Shown here one piece after another: positions 45,714 through 54,218 of a stretch of DNA of 64,000 nt. The DNA comes from Pseudescherichia sp031987975 (GTDB lineage Bacteria > Pseudomonadota > Gammaproteobacteria > Enterobacterales > Enterobacteriaceae), in NCBI RefSeq assembly GCF_031987975.1, contig NZ_DALZYX010000001.1, positions 596,531 to 660,530 of the forward strand, in the 5' to 3' direction. The notes below the pieces were generated by a model. It was given only the letters and a program-made list of their open reading frames with translations, ran no database searches and was not told where the DNA came from. Position 1 is the first letter of the stretch. The number at the start of each line of letters is the position of its first letter. The translations under genes and the position numbers were made by a program.

Positions 45714-46862
45714 ATGAAAAGAAAAGTATTGGCAATTATTGTCCCGGCATTATTAGCCATGGGCACAGCACATGCAGCAGAAATTTATAACCAGAACGGT
45801 AACAAGCTCGATCTCTATGGTAAAGTCGATGGCTTGCACTACATTTCTGACAACAGTAACGTTGATGGCGATCAGACCTATGTTCGTGTGGGCTTCAAAG
45901 GCGAAACCCAGATCAACGATCAGCTGGTCGGCTATGGTCAGTGGGAATATAACGTTCAGGCTAATGACACTGAAACCAGCGGCAACCAAAGCTGGACGCG
46001 TCTGGCCTTTGCCGGTCTGAAAGCGGGCGACTACGGCTCCTTTGATTATGGCCGTAACTACGGCGTGCTGTATGACGTGGAAGGTTGGACCGATATGCTG
46101 CCGGAGTTCGGCGGGGACAGCTACACCCAGGCCGATAACTTTATGACTGGCCGTGCCAACGGCGTTGCAACCTACCGCAATGACAATATGTTTGGCCTGG
46201 TGGACGGCCTGACGTTTGCCGTCCAGTATCAGGGCAACAACGAAGCCGACGGTAACGGCAACGAAGGGACTGCCAGCCGTGATAACGGTTCCGACGCGCG
46301 TTACGAAAACGGCGACGGCTGGGGTCTCTCCTCTACCTATGATTTCGGCAGCGGCTTCAGCGTGGGTGCAGCTTATGCTTCCTCTGACCGTACGGCGGAT
46401 CAGACTAACGGCAACGCGGCGAATACCTATGCTGGCGGTGATAAAGCAGACGCCTGGACCACTGGTCTGAAATATGACGCCAACAACATCTACCTGGCGG
46501 CGATGTACTCCGAAACCCGCAACATGACCCCGTACGGCAGCACCGATGACGGCGACATTGGCGGTATCGCGAATAAAACGCAGAACTTTGAAGTCACCGC
46601 GCAGTATCAGTTCGATTTTGGTCTGCGTCCGGCAGTCTCTTTCCTGATGTCTAAAGGTAAAGATCTTAACTACAACGGCGCTAATACCGATGAAGATCTG
46701 GTTAAATACGCTGACGTAGGCGCTACCTACTACTTCAACAAAAACATGTCTACCTACGTCGATTATAAAATCAACCTGCTTGATGACGACGATCAGTTCT
46801 ATCAGGATGCTGGCATCGCCACCGACGATGTTGTCGCGCTGGGCCTGGTATATCAGTTCTAA
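45714..46862 (+). CDS. ompS1: OmpS1/OmpC-type outer-membrane porin
   Basis: 382 residues. Sec signal peptide 1-21 (ending THA before AEIYNQ), then a 16-stranded trimeric porin barrel ending with the outer-membrane signature YQF. The constriction-loop motif PEFGGDSY is present near 125-140. Start and strands resemble Salmonella OmpS1 (NKLDLYGKVDGLHYISDN), and the position after vsr matches E. coli yedS and Salmonella ompS1. General diffusion of small hydrophilic solutes. Preceded by a 265-bp very AT-rich leader, as for OmpR/H-NS-controlled porins. Confidence 0.92.
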   Translation: MKRKVLAIIVPALLAMGTAHAAEIYNQNGNKLDLYGKVDGLHYISDNSNVDGDQTYVRVGFKGETQINDQLVGYGQWEYNVQANDTETSGNQSWTRLAFAGLKAGDYGSFDYGRNYGVLYDVEGWTDMLPEFGGDSYTQADNFMTGRANGVATYRNDNMFGLVDGLTFAVQYQGNNEADGNGNEGTASRDNGSDARYENGDGWGLSSTYDFGSGFSVGAAYASSDRTADQTNGNAANTYAGGDKADAWTTGLKYDANNIYLAAMYSETRNMTPYGSTDDGDIGGIANKTQNFEVTAQYQFDFGLRPAVSFLMSKGKDLNYNGANTDEDLVKYADVGATYYFNKNMSTYVDYKINLLDDDDQFYQDAGIATDDVVALGLVYQF

Positions 46863-46880
46863 AAACAGCTATAAAAAAAC

Positions 46881-46906
46881 AAAGCCCGCGGATAGCGGGC
46901 TTTTTT
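46881..46906. terminator. bidirectional terminator after the porin
   Basis: Nine-base-pair stem AAAGCCCGC/GCGGGCTTT with a five-base loop, A-run on the left and T-run on the right. It ends the porin mRNA and probably also the convergent membrane-protein gene. Confidence 0.9.
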
Positions 46907-46907
46907 A

Positions 46908-47528
46908 TTATTTGGTGATACGTATCTCTGTCGCCTTGTCACGCTGCATCATACCGAAGGCGATAATAAACAGCCCCAGCATAAAGGGAATTTCATACAG
47001 CTCTTCCAGCAGGTCCTGATCGCGGGGGTCATATAAAACTAACGATGCGATGAGCCGATGATGCTCTACTGCATCGGAGAACATAAAGGTGATCACCACC
47101 AGCAAAACGGTCCATAGCGGAAACGTTTCCTGGCGGAAGCGCTGGGCCAGCTCTCTACGCAGCACGCCAGACAAGAGCACCGGCAGCACAAGCGCTGCGA
47201 TAAGCACGACCGAAATAGCGCGGAATATCAGCCTCGGCTCGTCAGGGAAGTAGACTCTGCCCCAGCTTGTGCTGCGTCCTAACAGTACCACCCACCAGGC
47301 AACGGACCAGAGCCAGAAGGCTTTTTGTCCGGATGTCAGCCTCCAGGGCTTGATCCAGCTAAGCGTAAAAACTGCACCAAAGAACAGCCAAAGCGCTTGC
47401 CCGTTCTCAATCCAGCTTACCAGCCGCCCCTCGCTAACGGGTAACGGGATCTCTGGAAGAAGTGGAAAGAGAATGGAGATAATAAATAGCAGCGCCGTCA
47501 CAAACGGCAGCTGTGCGTCCAGTTTCAT
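46908..47528 (-). CDS. uncharacterised multi-pass inner-membrane protein
   Basis: 206 residues with about six hydrophobic helices, Trp-rich in the first half, and a charged C-terminal tail. I do not recognise a family. The HHR motif and acidic stretch DPRDQDLLEELYE (near 150-180) lie between the last helices. It stands alone between the porin and the phage-derived cluster, ending just after the shared terminator. Ordinary base composition suggests it is a resident rather than phage gene. Confidence 0.7.
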   Translation of the reverse strand: MKLDAQLPFVTALLFIISILFPLLPEIPLPVSEGRLVSWIENGQALWLFFGAVFTLSWIKPWRLTSGQKAFWLWSVAWWVVLLGRSTSWGRVYFPDEPRLIFRAISVVLIAALVLPVLLSGVLRRELAQRFRQETFPLWTVLLVVITFMFSDAVEHHRLIASLVLYDPRDQDLLEELYEIPFMLGLFIIAFGMMQRDKATEIRITK

Positions 47529-47834
47529 CGTATTGTTACCTGGAAAAAGAGTAGCCAGCTATATTAACTGGCTATGTTTATTGCTGCTTGGCGATGTGTG
47601 CGGCAGAGTAATGATAATTAACATTTAATACTACAACTGCACTTAACGGGCCAGCCTGATTACCCGACCGCAGCAGGCTCCCGGCAGCGAAGCGAGTGCG
47701 TTAACCGGGCATGGAACGTTAACGTCTGCTCGGTCGAATTGGTGTTAGCTAACAGGTTGGCATCATTAACATCAACCGCGGAGGAATCCAACCTTAAACT
47801 ATCAAGCGAAAAGATTAAGTGGGCCAGGACGTTA
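47529..47834. other. left boundary of the phage-derived cluster
   Basis: 306 bp between the membrane-protein start and the fibre stop. No intrinsic terminator for the late operon, no att-like copy of the serU tRNA end and no integrase remnant were seen. A 77-codon frame (47660-47893) continues from the fibre gene in another phase past a run of seven G residues; it has no family features. Confidence 0.4.
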
Positions 47835-50084
47835 TTAAATAGTTCCGAATGCTGCTTCAGAATTTCCAAAATAATCCCCCCCGTCCAGTTCAACGGTCCA
47901 GTAGTCGCTGGGAGGGATATCCGTCCATGTCAGGTTAAACTGTAAATAAACTCCACCGACGAATCCCGGATAGCTGGTGCTATCAACCACGCCTGCGTTA
48001 TAGTCAATAATAGCCTCGTTTGGCATGTTGGGGCCGAACGAACCTGGCAGCGTAGTCCTCCCTAAAGCAGTAGCTAGTTTTGCGGTAATGGTTGGAATAC
48101 TCCCCGTAGCGGTACTAAACGTTTGGATCACCCGGAATGATTTGAGTGTGGACCCGCGAATGACAACACCTTCGAAAACCACTCCATTGGCCGATACGAT
48201 CCTGAGTTTAGCGAAGCCGCCGTTATAGAACAGGCTGAAATCACCCTGCACATTTCCGCGCCCGGTAGGCAGTAAAGACTGCGGGCATCGCATGAAAAAC
48301 GAGGTCAGCGGGACAGCCGCTGGTACACCAGAGACACCAGACGGGCTAGGGAATTTCCTGGAATGAACCACGCGAATTTTACGTTCGTCTTCATTCCACA
48401 GATTGTTCGCTGAAAATCCTACCGGAACAGGCGTTACCACCAGGCCATTAACATAGGACTCGTTGGCAGCACCGCCCTGCAGATCGTTGTGGATGGTGAT
48501 AGTGTGCCACCCGCGACCAATGATTCGCCCAAGGAACTGGGTGGCACCGCTTACTTCTCCATTGGTACCAATAGGGCCTGGCGCTGCATAAGCACCGTTT
48601 TCAATAAGCGTGCTGTGGAAAGGTGCCTGTGGGTTTGCCTGTTTGTAGTAAGGCACCTCAGACTTGTTCGCTGTACCCACAAACCAGTTCGTATCCTGGA
48701 GCAGCACGAAAACCTCACCCTGTACTTTCCCCGTAATGTTGGCGGCTGCCGCATCCAGGTAAAAGCTGAAGGTACATATGGCCTTCTGCTTCGGTGGGAG
48801 TACACCCGTGGTTTTAGCGCGGGTAAAAGTGCCAGGCAGGCTTCGGGAGACAGCAACATTACCCGTAGCATCACAGAAACCATAGTTATCCAGGCTAACG
48901 CCAGGGTACATATAAGTTTCATTAACGATCTTCGTGTAGGAATTTAAAAGCCCTCCCCCCATAAACAGAGAGGCCAGCTGGTGCGCATGCAGGGCATATC
49001 CCATAGTATTAAAGTGGACCCCATCGGCAGAGATTGCCCCCGGGTTACGGTGGTACAGACTTTCCTGTGGGTCGAACAAAATGCACCCGTAGAGCGTTGC
49101 CAGGTTACGTAGATACCTCGCCCACTGGAACCACAATCCACCCGGAGTGGGACCACCGGACGGCAAGCAAACAATAACTGCTGCTCCCCACTTAATTAAT
49201 CTGCGAATAAGCTTCTCCATGCTGTTTAAGTAAACGTCCAGGGTGGAATCACCTGACGCATCGTTAGTTCCCAGCATCAGGATGGCAACGTCACAGTTTG
49301 GGTTGGCCTTCCAGCCAGGCTCGTTCAAGCTTTGTTCTGCGGTATATCCAGAGATAGCGCGAATAACCCTGCCGATGGTGCAGCCGGACTGTTCAGAGAG
49401 ATAATCAGTAAACCGCTCTGGATATGTAGTGGTAGCGTGTGTCGCCCAGTCACCATTTTCAGCGGGTTTAACGTCCGTTGAAGAGCGATCAAAACCTGCT
49501 GTCAGTGAGTCACCCTGGAAAAGCACGTTGAATGAACCACGGGAATGTACAAGATAATCTATTCTGCTAAGTGCAGCCGTGTTGCGTGCTTTATATTCAG
49601 CTGAATCAGCGGCTACCAGCCACTGTTGAACAGTCCGGCCGTCATCAGCCTTGACCATAGCAGCGCCGCCGTTAGTGTTTAACTGGCTGCGCAGCGCGCT
49701 ATCGCCAACGTTCAGCCACATCCCCGCGCCCTGCCCGCCCGTTAACTGCGGCGTAGAGTTTGGCGGCACCACCTTCCCACCCACAGGGAACGCGCCTGTC
49801 CACTGGTAATAGCTGTTATCCGCTGGGTTTAGCAGCACCTCATTAAGATTTACCGTTGCACCCGTAGTGAATGTCACGCCATTCAGCGTCACGAAGCCAA
49901 ACTGCGCAGCAGCATCTGCAACCATCGACTCCAGTCCGTGCCAGGTGCGGCGCTCAGTACCAAGGCGGTCCTGCCAGCTGTCCTCAGTAGTGCTGTTAAT
50001 AGCGGCGTCATAATTCTGTGCGTTATCAAATAGATCGCGCGGATCGGCGGAACCCAGCGGATTATGTGTTTTATAGGTTGTCAT
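47835..50084 (-). CDS. tail fibre/receptor-binding protein with SGNH esterase domain
   Basis: 749 residues from ATG 50084, which follows TGGAGA; the frame continues upstream across a terminator and is not used. Residues 1-60 resemble the particle-binding N-terminus of tail spikes (NPLGSADPRDLFDN). Residues 60-140 form a small beta domain. From about 185 comes an SGNH hydrolase: GDS at 191-193 (nucleophile Ser193), GTND at 272-275, and DGVH at 354-357. The C-terminal 350 residues are beta-rich. Such fibres deacetylate O-antigen or capsule while binding the target cell. Last gene of the late operon. Confidence 0.85.
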   Translation of the reverse strand: MTTYKTHNPLGSADPRDLFDNAQNYDAAINSTTEDSWQDRLGTERRTWHGLESMVADAAAQFGFVTLNGVTFTTGATVNLNEVLLNPADNSYYQWTGAFPVGGKVVPPNSTPQLTGGQGAGMWLNVGDSALRSQLNTNGGAAMVKADDGRTVQQWLVAADSAEYKARNTAALSRIDYLVHSRGSFNVLFQGDSLTAGFDRSSTDVKPAENGDWATHATTTYPERFTDYLSEQSGCTIGRVIRAISGYTAEQSLNEPGWKANPNCDVAILMLGTNDASGDSTLDVYLNSMEKLIRRLIKWGAAVIVCLPSGGPTPGGLWFQWARYLRNLATLYGCILFDPQESLYHRNPGAISADGVHFNTMGYALHAHQLASLFMGGGLLNSYTKIVNETYMYPGVSLDNYGFCDATGNVAVSRSLPGTFTRAKTTGVLPPKQKAICTFSFYLDAAAANITGKVQGEVFVLLQDTNWFVGTANKSEVPYYKQANPQAPFHSTLIENGAYAAPGPIGTNGEVSGATQFLGRIIGRGWHTITIHNDLQGGAANESYVNGLVVTPVPVGFSANNLWNEDERKIRVVHSRKFPSPSGVSGVPAAVPLTSFFMRCPQSLLPTGRGNVQGDFSLFYNGGFAKLRIVSANGVVFEGVVIRGSTLKSFRVIQTFSTATGSIPTITAKLATALGRTTLPGSFGPNMPNEAIIDYNAGVVDSTSYPGFVGGVYLQFNLTWTDIPPSDYWTVELDGGDYFGNSEAAFGTI

Positions 50085-50098
50085 ATTTTCTCCAGGCA

Positions 50099-50122
50099 TA
50101 AAAAAACCCGCACGGGGCGGGT
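50099..50122 (-). terminator. late-operon terminator T1, between tail tip and fibre
   Basis: Stem ACCCGC/GCGGGT with a five-base loop and seven U residues on the minus strand. Lies between the tail-tip stop and the fibre ribosome site, so fibre expression needs readthrough. Confidence 0.75.
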
Positions 50123-50139
50123 AGAGGTTGTCGTAAATA

Positions 50140-52887
50140 TTATGCGGCGTCGCCAGGGTAGCTGGCGTCGTCAAACTGATAAAAGAGTGGTGAGTATTGT
50201 GCGGCGGAGAGCTGACACGTACCGTCTGCCGAAGGCTCTATGCTGCTGATAATGGCATCGTAGCCGACCCGCTGCGATGAACAGAATATCAACCCTGGCG
50301 GCTCAATATGCGGGCTGTCCAGCGTCCATTCATCCAGACGCAGCTCGCGGGTCTCTGGCAGCGTCAGGGTATAATCATCCACCCGCTGCGGGGTCAGCAG
50401 CACCGATGCGCTGCCATCCTGAAAGCGAATGACGCAGCGCGGGTTAGCAAAGTGCCAGTCCAGCGGCTCGCTTACGCTTAACGTCACCTTTGTACCATCG
50501 CGCTGCATATCCGTAACAAAACAGCTAATGGTATCGCTACCGGGAATATCATCGGCCAGCACCAGGCGATCGCCAAACTGGTAGCAGAGCGCGTCAAGCT
50601 CCGTTGATATCGCATGCGTCAGACGCTGATAGCGGTACTTCATCAAGCGTCGCATCCCGATGCGCCACGCACGCTCCGTATCAACTACCCCGTAAAGCTT
50701 ATAATTCTCTACTTTACGCGGCGTATCGTTGCCCACCCGGCACTGGACGGTCTCCTCCGCCCAGGTCAGGCCATCAATATAGGTCACGTCCACCGCATCA
50801 TAATCATCCTCCGTTGGCGCAGTGAACGCGGTCTGCATCTCATCTGTTGTCTCCTGAGGGCTGAGGATCCCGGCCCAGCTCTTGATCCCCTCTCTCCCTA
50901 CGCTGGCCAGGCCGTCAGAAAGTAAGAAATAGCTCATCCCGGCGTTGCAGATCGTCTGCAAAATATCGAGCGCCGATCGCCCCGGGTCGTTAGCGACGTA
51001 ATCGAAAGTTTCACCCCGGGGTGTCCACCATGCGGCCTCCAGCGCCGCGATAGCCTCGCCATCGGTTTCAATACCAAGACTATGGAGAACATGCCACAGC
51101 GCGCCGCTGATGCTGCGGGCCGGAAAACCGTTGTCATAGATGCGCGGTGCCGTCACGCTGACGCGGCGATCGGACTGCGCCGCCAGGCGGGAGCCAGTGC
51201 GGATAGTCAGAGCGAGAGTCGTCACACCGTCATAGCGCGCCGGGCGGGTGGCCAGCCGGGCGCGCAGCGCCTGCCAGAAAACCTGGTCGCGAGTCGATCC
51301 CCCCGCCGGCGACGCCGTACGTCGCATCCGCACTTCATACTGGCCGCGCGGCACATCAACGGCCTCGGTAAAGCCAATCTGGTCTTCGGTCTGGCGTTGA
51401 TAGTAAAGCCCCCTCTCTTGCCAGCTCTCCCGGCTCCCGGCAGCGCGATATTGCAGAATAATGCCTGCATCAGCGGAACGTCGCTTGCCTTTACTGTTGT
51501 AACGCACCAGCCCATTTGGGAAGTTGAGGTTGACCTCTAGCCTGTCTGTGGTTTCACCCTCCGGGCAGGAGAGGAAGGGGCCGACCCAGTCGTAGCTATC
51601 ATTAACGCCGGTAACAGAGGCATCCAGCAGCGTGCGGCTGACAAATCCGCTCCAGCGACTGTCGCGTGTGGTGACGGGATGACCAGCGGCGTCATGAGAA
51701 ACGGTTACCCGCGCCACGCTCATCGTCAGCGTATCGATCGCTGTTATCTGGTAGCGGTAGCCAACAGGTAGCAGGCTGAAACGCTGATTGCCTTCCGGCA
51801 GCCCGGCAAATTTTTCCCCTCCAGGATAGGCCAGACGCAGTGAGGCCGGCTTTGCACCGCCGCCGCCCGGAACGGCAGCAACCTCTGGCGTCCAGTCAGC
51901 AATCACCAGGCTAAAAAAGTCGTTTTCTATTTTGAGCGTTAACAGCATCCCTACAGCGGGAACCAGTTCAGCTACCGAACCGGCGATCTCGCTATAGCCA
52001 TCAACCGTCGTCACGCTGTACGTATCCGGGGCGTCGATATCAATAAGCGTCCCCTCAACCCAGCCAGAGGGGATCTCCGTATCGCTCGCTTCGGCGGAAG
52101 AACCCAGCAGCGTAACTGTGTTACCCGCTAACACGACTGCGTCGGCGTTGACGCTGACGGCGGCCGGGCCGCTGGTTCCCAGATCGAGACCCGCACTGCC
52201 GGATGAAGTATTGCCTACCTCCGTAGAGTTGTACCAATTCTCGGCACGAGGATCGGCAGAGACATCAGCGCCAGGGGGGTAGATTGTATAGCTGACGTCA
52301 TCCCCGAAGCTGCTCACCGGCGTTGCACCGATACGAATATCCGCCCTTTTGATGTCGAAATTGCCGACGCCGACGCAGAGAAACATGCTGGTTATCATGT
52401 CCCGCTCGTGGCTGAAGCGGCTAATGGGCTGAACAACGTAATCCGGGAAGACGCGGTAGCGGCCAAACACCTCGCGGATCGGATCACCCAGCCGGGCGGC
52501 GTTGGCCCGGGCCGGGTCGAGGGAGATCCTGTCCCCCTGACCCAGGCCGCTCAGCCCCCCTTTATCCATTGTTGCCATCATATAGATTGAGTAGGCTGCA
52601 GAGGCCACCGAGACGGCAACGGCGGTCCATACCGCCCAGGCTGGTGCGGCAGGGCCGTACGGGATAGGGTAAATTCGAACCTCGCTGGCAGGATGCAGCA
52701 GGTAGTGCGGCCACCCATCGGGCGCAATCGGTACGCCGTCAACCTCGACGGCAATGGGATGCTGCTGACGGGCTTTTTCATAGCCCCTGACGTTGTCTGT
52801 AAGCCACTGTTGTAGCGTCATTGCGCCATGTTTATGCGTCTCCAGCGGCTCACCGGGCAGACGGGAGGGAAAAATGTGAATGGTCAC
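50140..52887 (-). CDS. tail tip/host-specificity protein (TipJ/gpJ-like)
   Basis: 915 residues. An N-terminal ubiquitin-like region (1-75) is followed by a hydrophobic segment (about 80-105), then the phage tail-hub core with the conserved GQGDRISLDPARANAARLGD stretch near 115-135. Later come beta-sandwich regions and a second hub-type domain from about 600 (DNGFPARSISGALWHVL). It corresponds to lambda gpJ in position and forms the hub to which the fibre attaches. Overlaps the upstream peptidase gene by 4 bp. Confidence 0.82.
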   Translation of the reverse strand: MTIHIFPSRLPGEPLETHKHGAMTLQQWLTDNVRGYEKARQQHPIAVEVDGVPIAPDGWPHYLLHPASEVRIYPIPYGPAAPAWAVWTAVAVSVASAAYSIYMMATMDKGGLSGLGQGDRISLDPARANAARLGDPIREVFGRYRVFPDYVVQPISRFSHERDMITSMFLCVGVGNFDIKRADIRIGATPVSSFGDDVSYTIYPPGADVSADPRAENWYNSTEVGNTSSGSAGLDLGTSGPAAVSVNADAVVLAGNTVTLLGSSAEASDTEIPSGWVEGTLIDIDAPDTYSVTTVDGYSEIAGSVAELVPAVGMLLTLKIENDFFSLVIADWTPEVAAVPGGGGAKPASLRLAYPGGEKFAGLPEGNQRFSLLPVGYRYQITAIDTLTMSVARVTVSHDAAGHPVTTRDSRWSGFVSRTLLDASVTGVNDSYDWVGPFLSCPEGETTDRLEVNLNFPNGLVRYNSKGKRRSADAGIILQYRAAGSRESWQERGLYYQRQTEDQIGFTEAVDVPRGQYEVRMRRTASPAGGSTRDQVFWQALRARLATRPARYDGVTTLALTIRTGSRLAAQSDRRVSVTAPRIYDNGFPARSISGALWHVLHSLGIETDGEAIAALEAAWWTPRGETFDYVANDPGRSALDILQTICNAGMSYFLLSDGLASVGREGIKSWAGILSPQETTDEMQTAFTAPTEDDYDAVDVTYIDGLTWAEETVQCRVGNDTPRKVENYKLYGVVDTERAWRIGMRRLMKYRYQRLTHAISTELDALCYQFGDRLVLADDIPGSDTISCFVTDMQRDGTKVTLSVSEPLDWHFANPRCVIRFQDGSASVLLTPQRVDDYTLTLPETRELRLDEWTLDSPHIEPPGLIFCSSQRVGYDAIISSIEPSADGTCQLSAAQYSPLFYQFDDASYPGDAA

Positions 52888-53270
52888 TCATAGTACTCCA
52901 CGGTTGTATAAAGCCGCTCAAAGCGGGCCAGCGGCAGAATGGTTACGTTACGGCGCGGGTTAGCCTCCAACACCTGCAGCGCGCCATCTATGCTGATGAC
53001 TATCCCAAGGTGATCGACAACGCCACCGGAGTAGCACGCTGCCACTGCCCCCTCTTTCGCGGCCGTACGCCGAACGTTGCCTTCAAAGGCCGTGAACTGC
53101 CGCGCCATCATGTCACCTTCACGAATCACGCCGTCGAAGGTTGGCCATTCAGACAAGCCAAGGTCGCGGCGCACCTCATGCACCACCCCATAGCAGTCGA
53201 GCATCGGCCAGACGCGGCCGCCCATCTGCCAGACGACAGAACGGTATTTATCGACATTAAGCATGAGCAC
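52884..53270 (-). CDS. NlpC/P60-type tail peptidase
   Basis: 128-residue cysteine peptidase domain. Cys26 lies in the LDCYGVVHEV helix start, His87 in VVDHLGIVI, and a third polar residue in LEANPR (about 102-104), giving the NlpC/P60 triad order. In lambda the corresponding gene is K, a tail-tip component thought to cut peptidoglycan or process the tip. Lies between the DUF1833 protein and the hub. Confidence 0.75.
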   Translation of the reverse strand: MLMLNVDKYRSVVWQMGGRVWPMLDCYGVVHEVRRDLGLSEWPTFDGVIREGDMMARQFTAFEGNVRRTAAKEGAVAACYSGGVVDHLGIVISIDGALQVLEANPRRNVTILPLARFERLYTTVEYYE

Positions 53271-53271
53271 C

Positions 53272-53763
53272 TCAGAGATAGCGAAGACCCGGAAACGCTG
53301 CCAGGGTATAGCGATAGCGAGGCCAGGCCAGATCCAGCACGTTCATGTATCCTGCCGTGATTTGCACATCGGTCGCTGTCCAGACACCTGTTTTAATCCC
53401 CAACGTGTAGGGTCGGGTTGCGGGAGCGTTCAGGCTGGTGGAGAGATAGAGGCGGTAGGTCAGAGTTGCATTCTGCAGGTTATCCAGCGCGGCCCGGATG
53501 GCACCTGATACCTCGCCAGATACGTTACTGATAGCGAATTTCAGATCCTGAGTGCCATCACTGTTACGAGCCGGCAGCGCGATATCAATACCGCAGGCGA
53601 TAAAGGTGACCTGCTCCCCTGACTCCGTCGTGGCGGTGATGTCATCCCAGCCGCGCGTCAGAGCGTAGACATTGCTGCCTAACGCAATTTGCAGCGTCTC
53701 GATAAGCACCTCGCTGCCGCCCGAGGCGTAAAGCCGGTTTAATACTGTCATAAGGTGGGCCAC
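53272..53763 (-). CDS. DUF1833 family tail-tip protein
   Basis: 163 residues, beta-rich. It resembles DUF1833 phage proteins that lie between the tape measure and the NlpC/P60 gene, the place of lambda L. It begins MAHLMTVLNRLYASGGSEVLIETLQ and carries an ISNVSGEVSGAIRAAL segment near 80-95. No cysteine cluster of the lambda gpL type. Overlaps the preceding gene by 16 bp. Confidence 0.65.
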   Translation of the reverse strand: MAHLMTVLNRLYASGGSEVLIETLQIALGSNVYALTRGWDDITATTESGEQVTFIACGIDIALPARNSDGTQDLKFAISNVSGEVSGAIRAALDNLQNATLTYRLYLSTSLNAPATRPYTLGIKTGVWTATDVQITAGYMNVLDLAWPRYRYTLAAFPGLRYL

Positions 53764-54218
53764 TCCCTGTTCAGGGCGCGGTCGAGCGTGCCGGAGCCAA
53801 GAATGAAATCGGGGAAGAGACCCCAGCCAGGCGGTAGCAGCGGACGCTGATACAGCTCAAGCTCTGCGGAGTAGCGCCACAGGTTGCCCCCTTCCAGGTT
53901 TGGACCTTCATAGATATCGGTGAAGCGGCACACCTTTGGTGCCTCCCCGTTAGGGGTGCGTAAATTCATGTTGAACCATGCCGCACCGTCGCTCAGCGCG
54001 TCGCGAAACCAGGCTTCAAACGCCTGACCCTGGCGCTCGGTCAGCAGCCAGGAGACGCTGGCAACGGTTGGCGTGGAGAGATAGCGGCGGCGCTGCCTGG
54101 CCCGGCCGCTGGTCATTTCACTCCTGATGACAGGGCTTACCGATCGTAGCCCATATCCCTCCTGAAGCGGTACGGGCAACGTGTTGTGTGGATAGTTGAT
54201 AGTGGTGGTGATTGCCAT
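53748..54218 (-). CDS. distal tail protein at the lambda M position
   Basis: 156 residues. Family not recognised by name. Phage tail-tip proteins directly after the tape measure often have this length and an Arg-rich, aromatic, beta-rich composition. The RARQRRRYLSTPTVASVSW stretch near 39-57 and a C-terminal LELYQRPLLPPGW are the clearest features. Shares one base with the tape-measure stop. Confidence 0.6.
   Translation of the reverse strand: MAITTTINYPHNTLPVPLQEGYGLRSVSPVIRSEMTSGRARQRRRYLSTPTVASVSWLLTERQGQAFEAWFRDALSDGAAWFNMNLRTPNGEAPKVCRFTDIYEGPNLEGGNLWRYSAELELYQRPLLPPGWGLFPDFILGSGTLDRALNREWPTL

Noticed and set aside
47660..47893. 77-codon minus-strand frame after the fibre
   Set aside because: Starts at a TTG inside the fibre gene without a ribosome site; kept only as a possible frameshift extension.
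53033..53360. plus-strand frames opposite the tail-tip genes
   Set aside because: The minus-strand genes form an overlapping operon with family matches; the opposite frames have no features.
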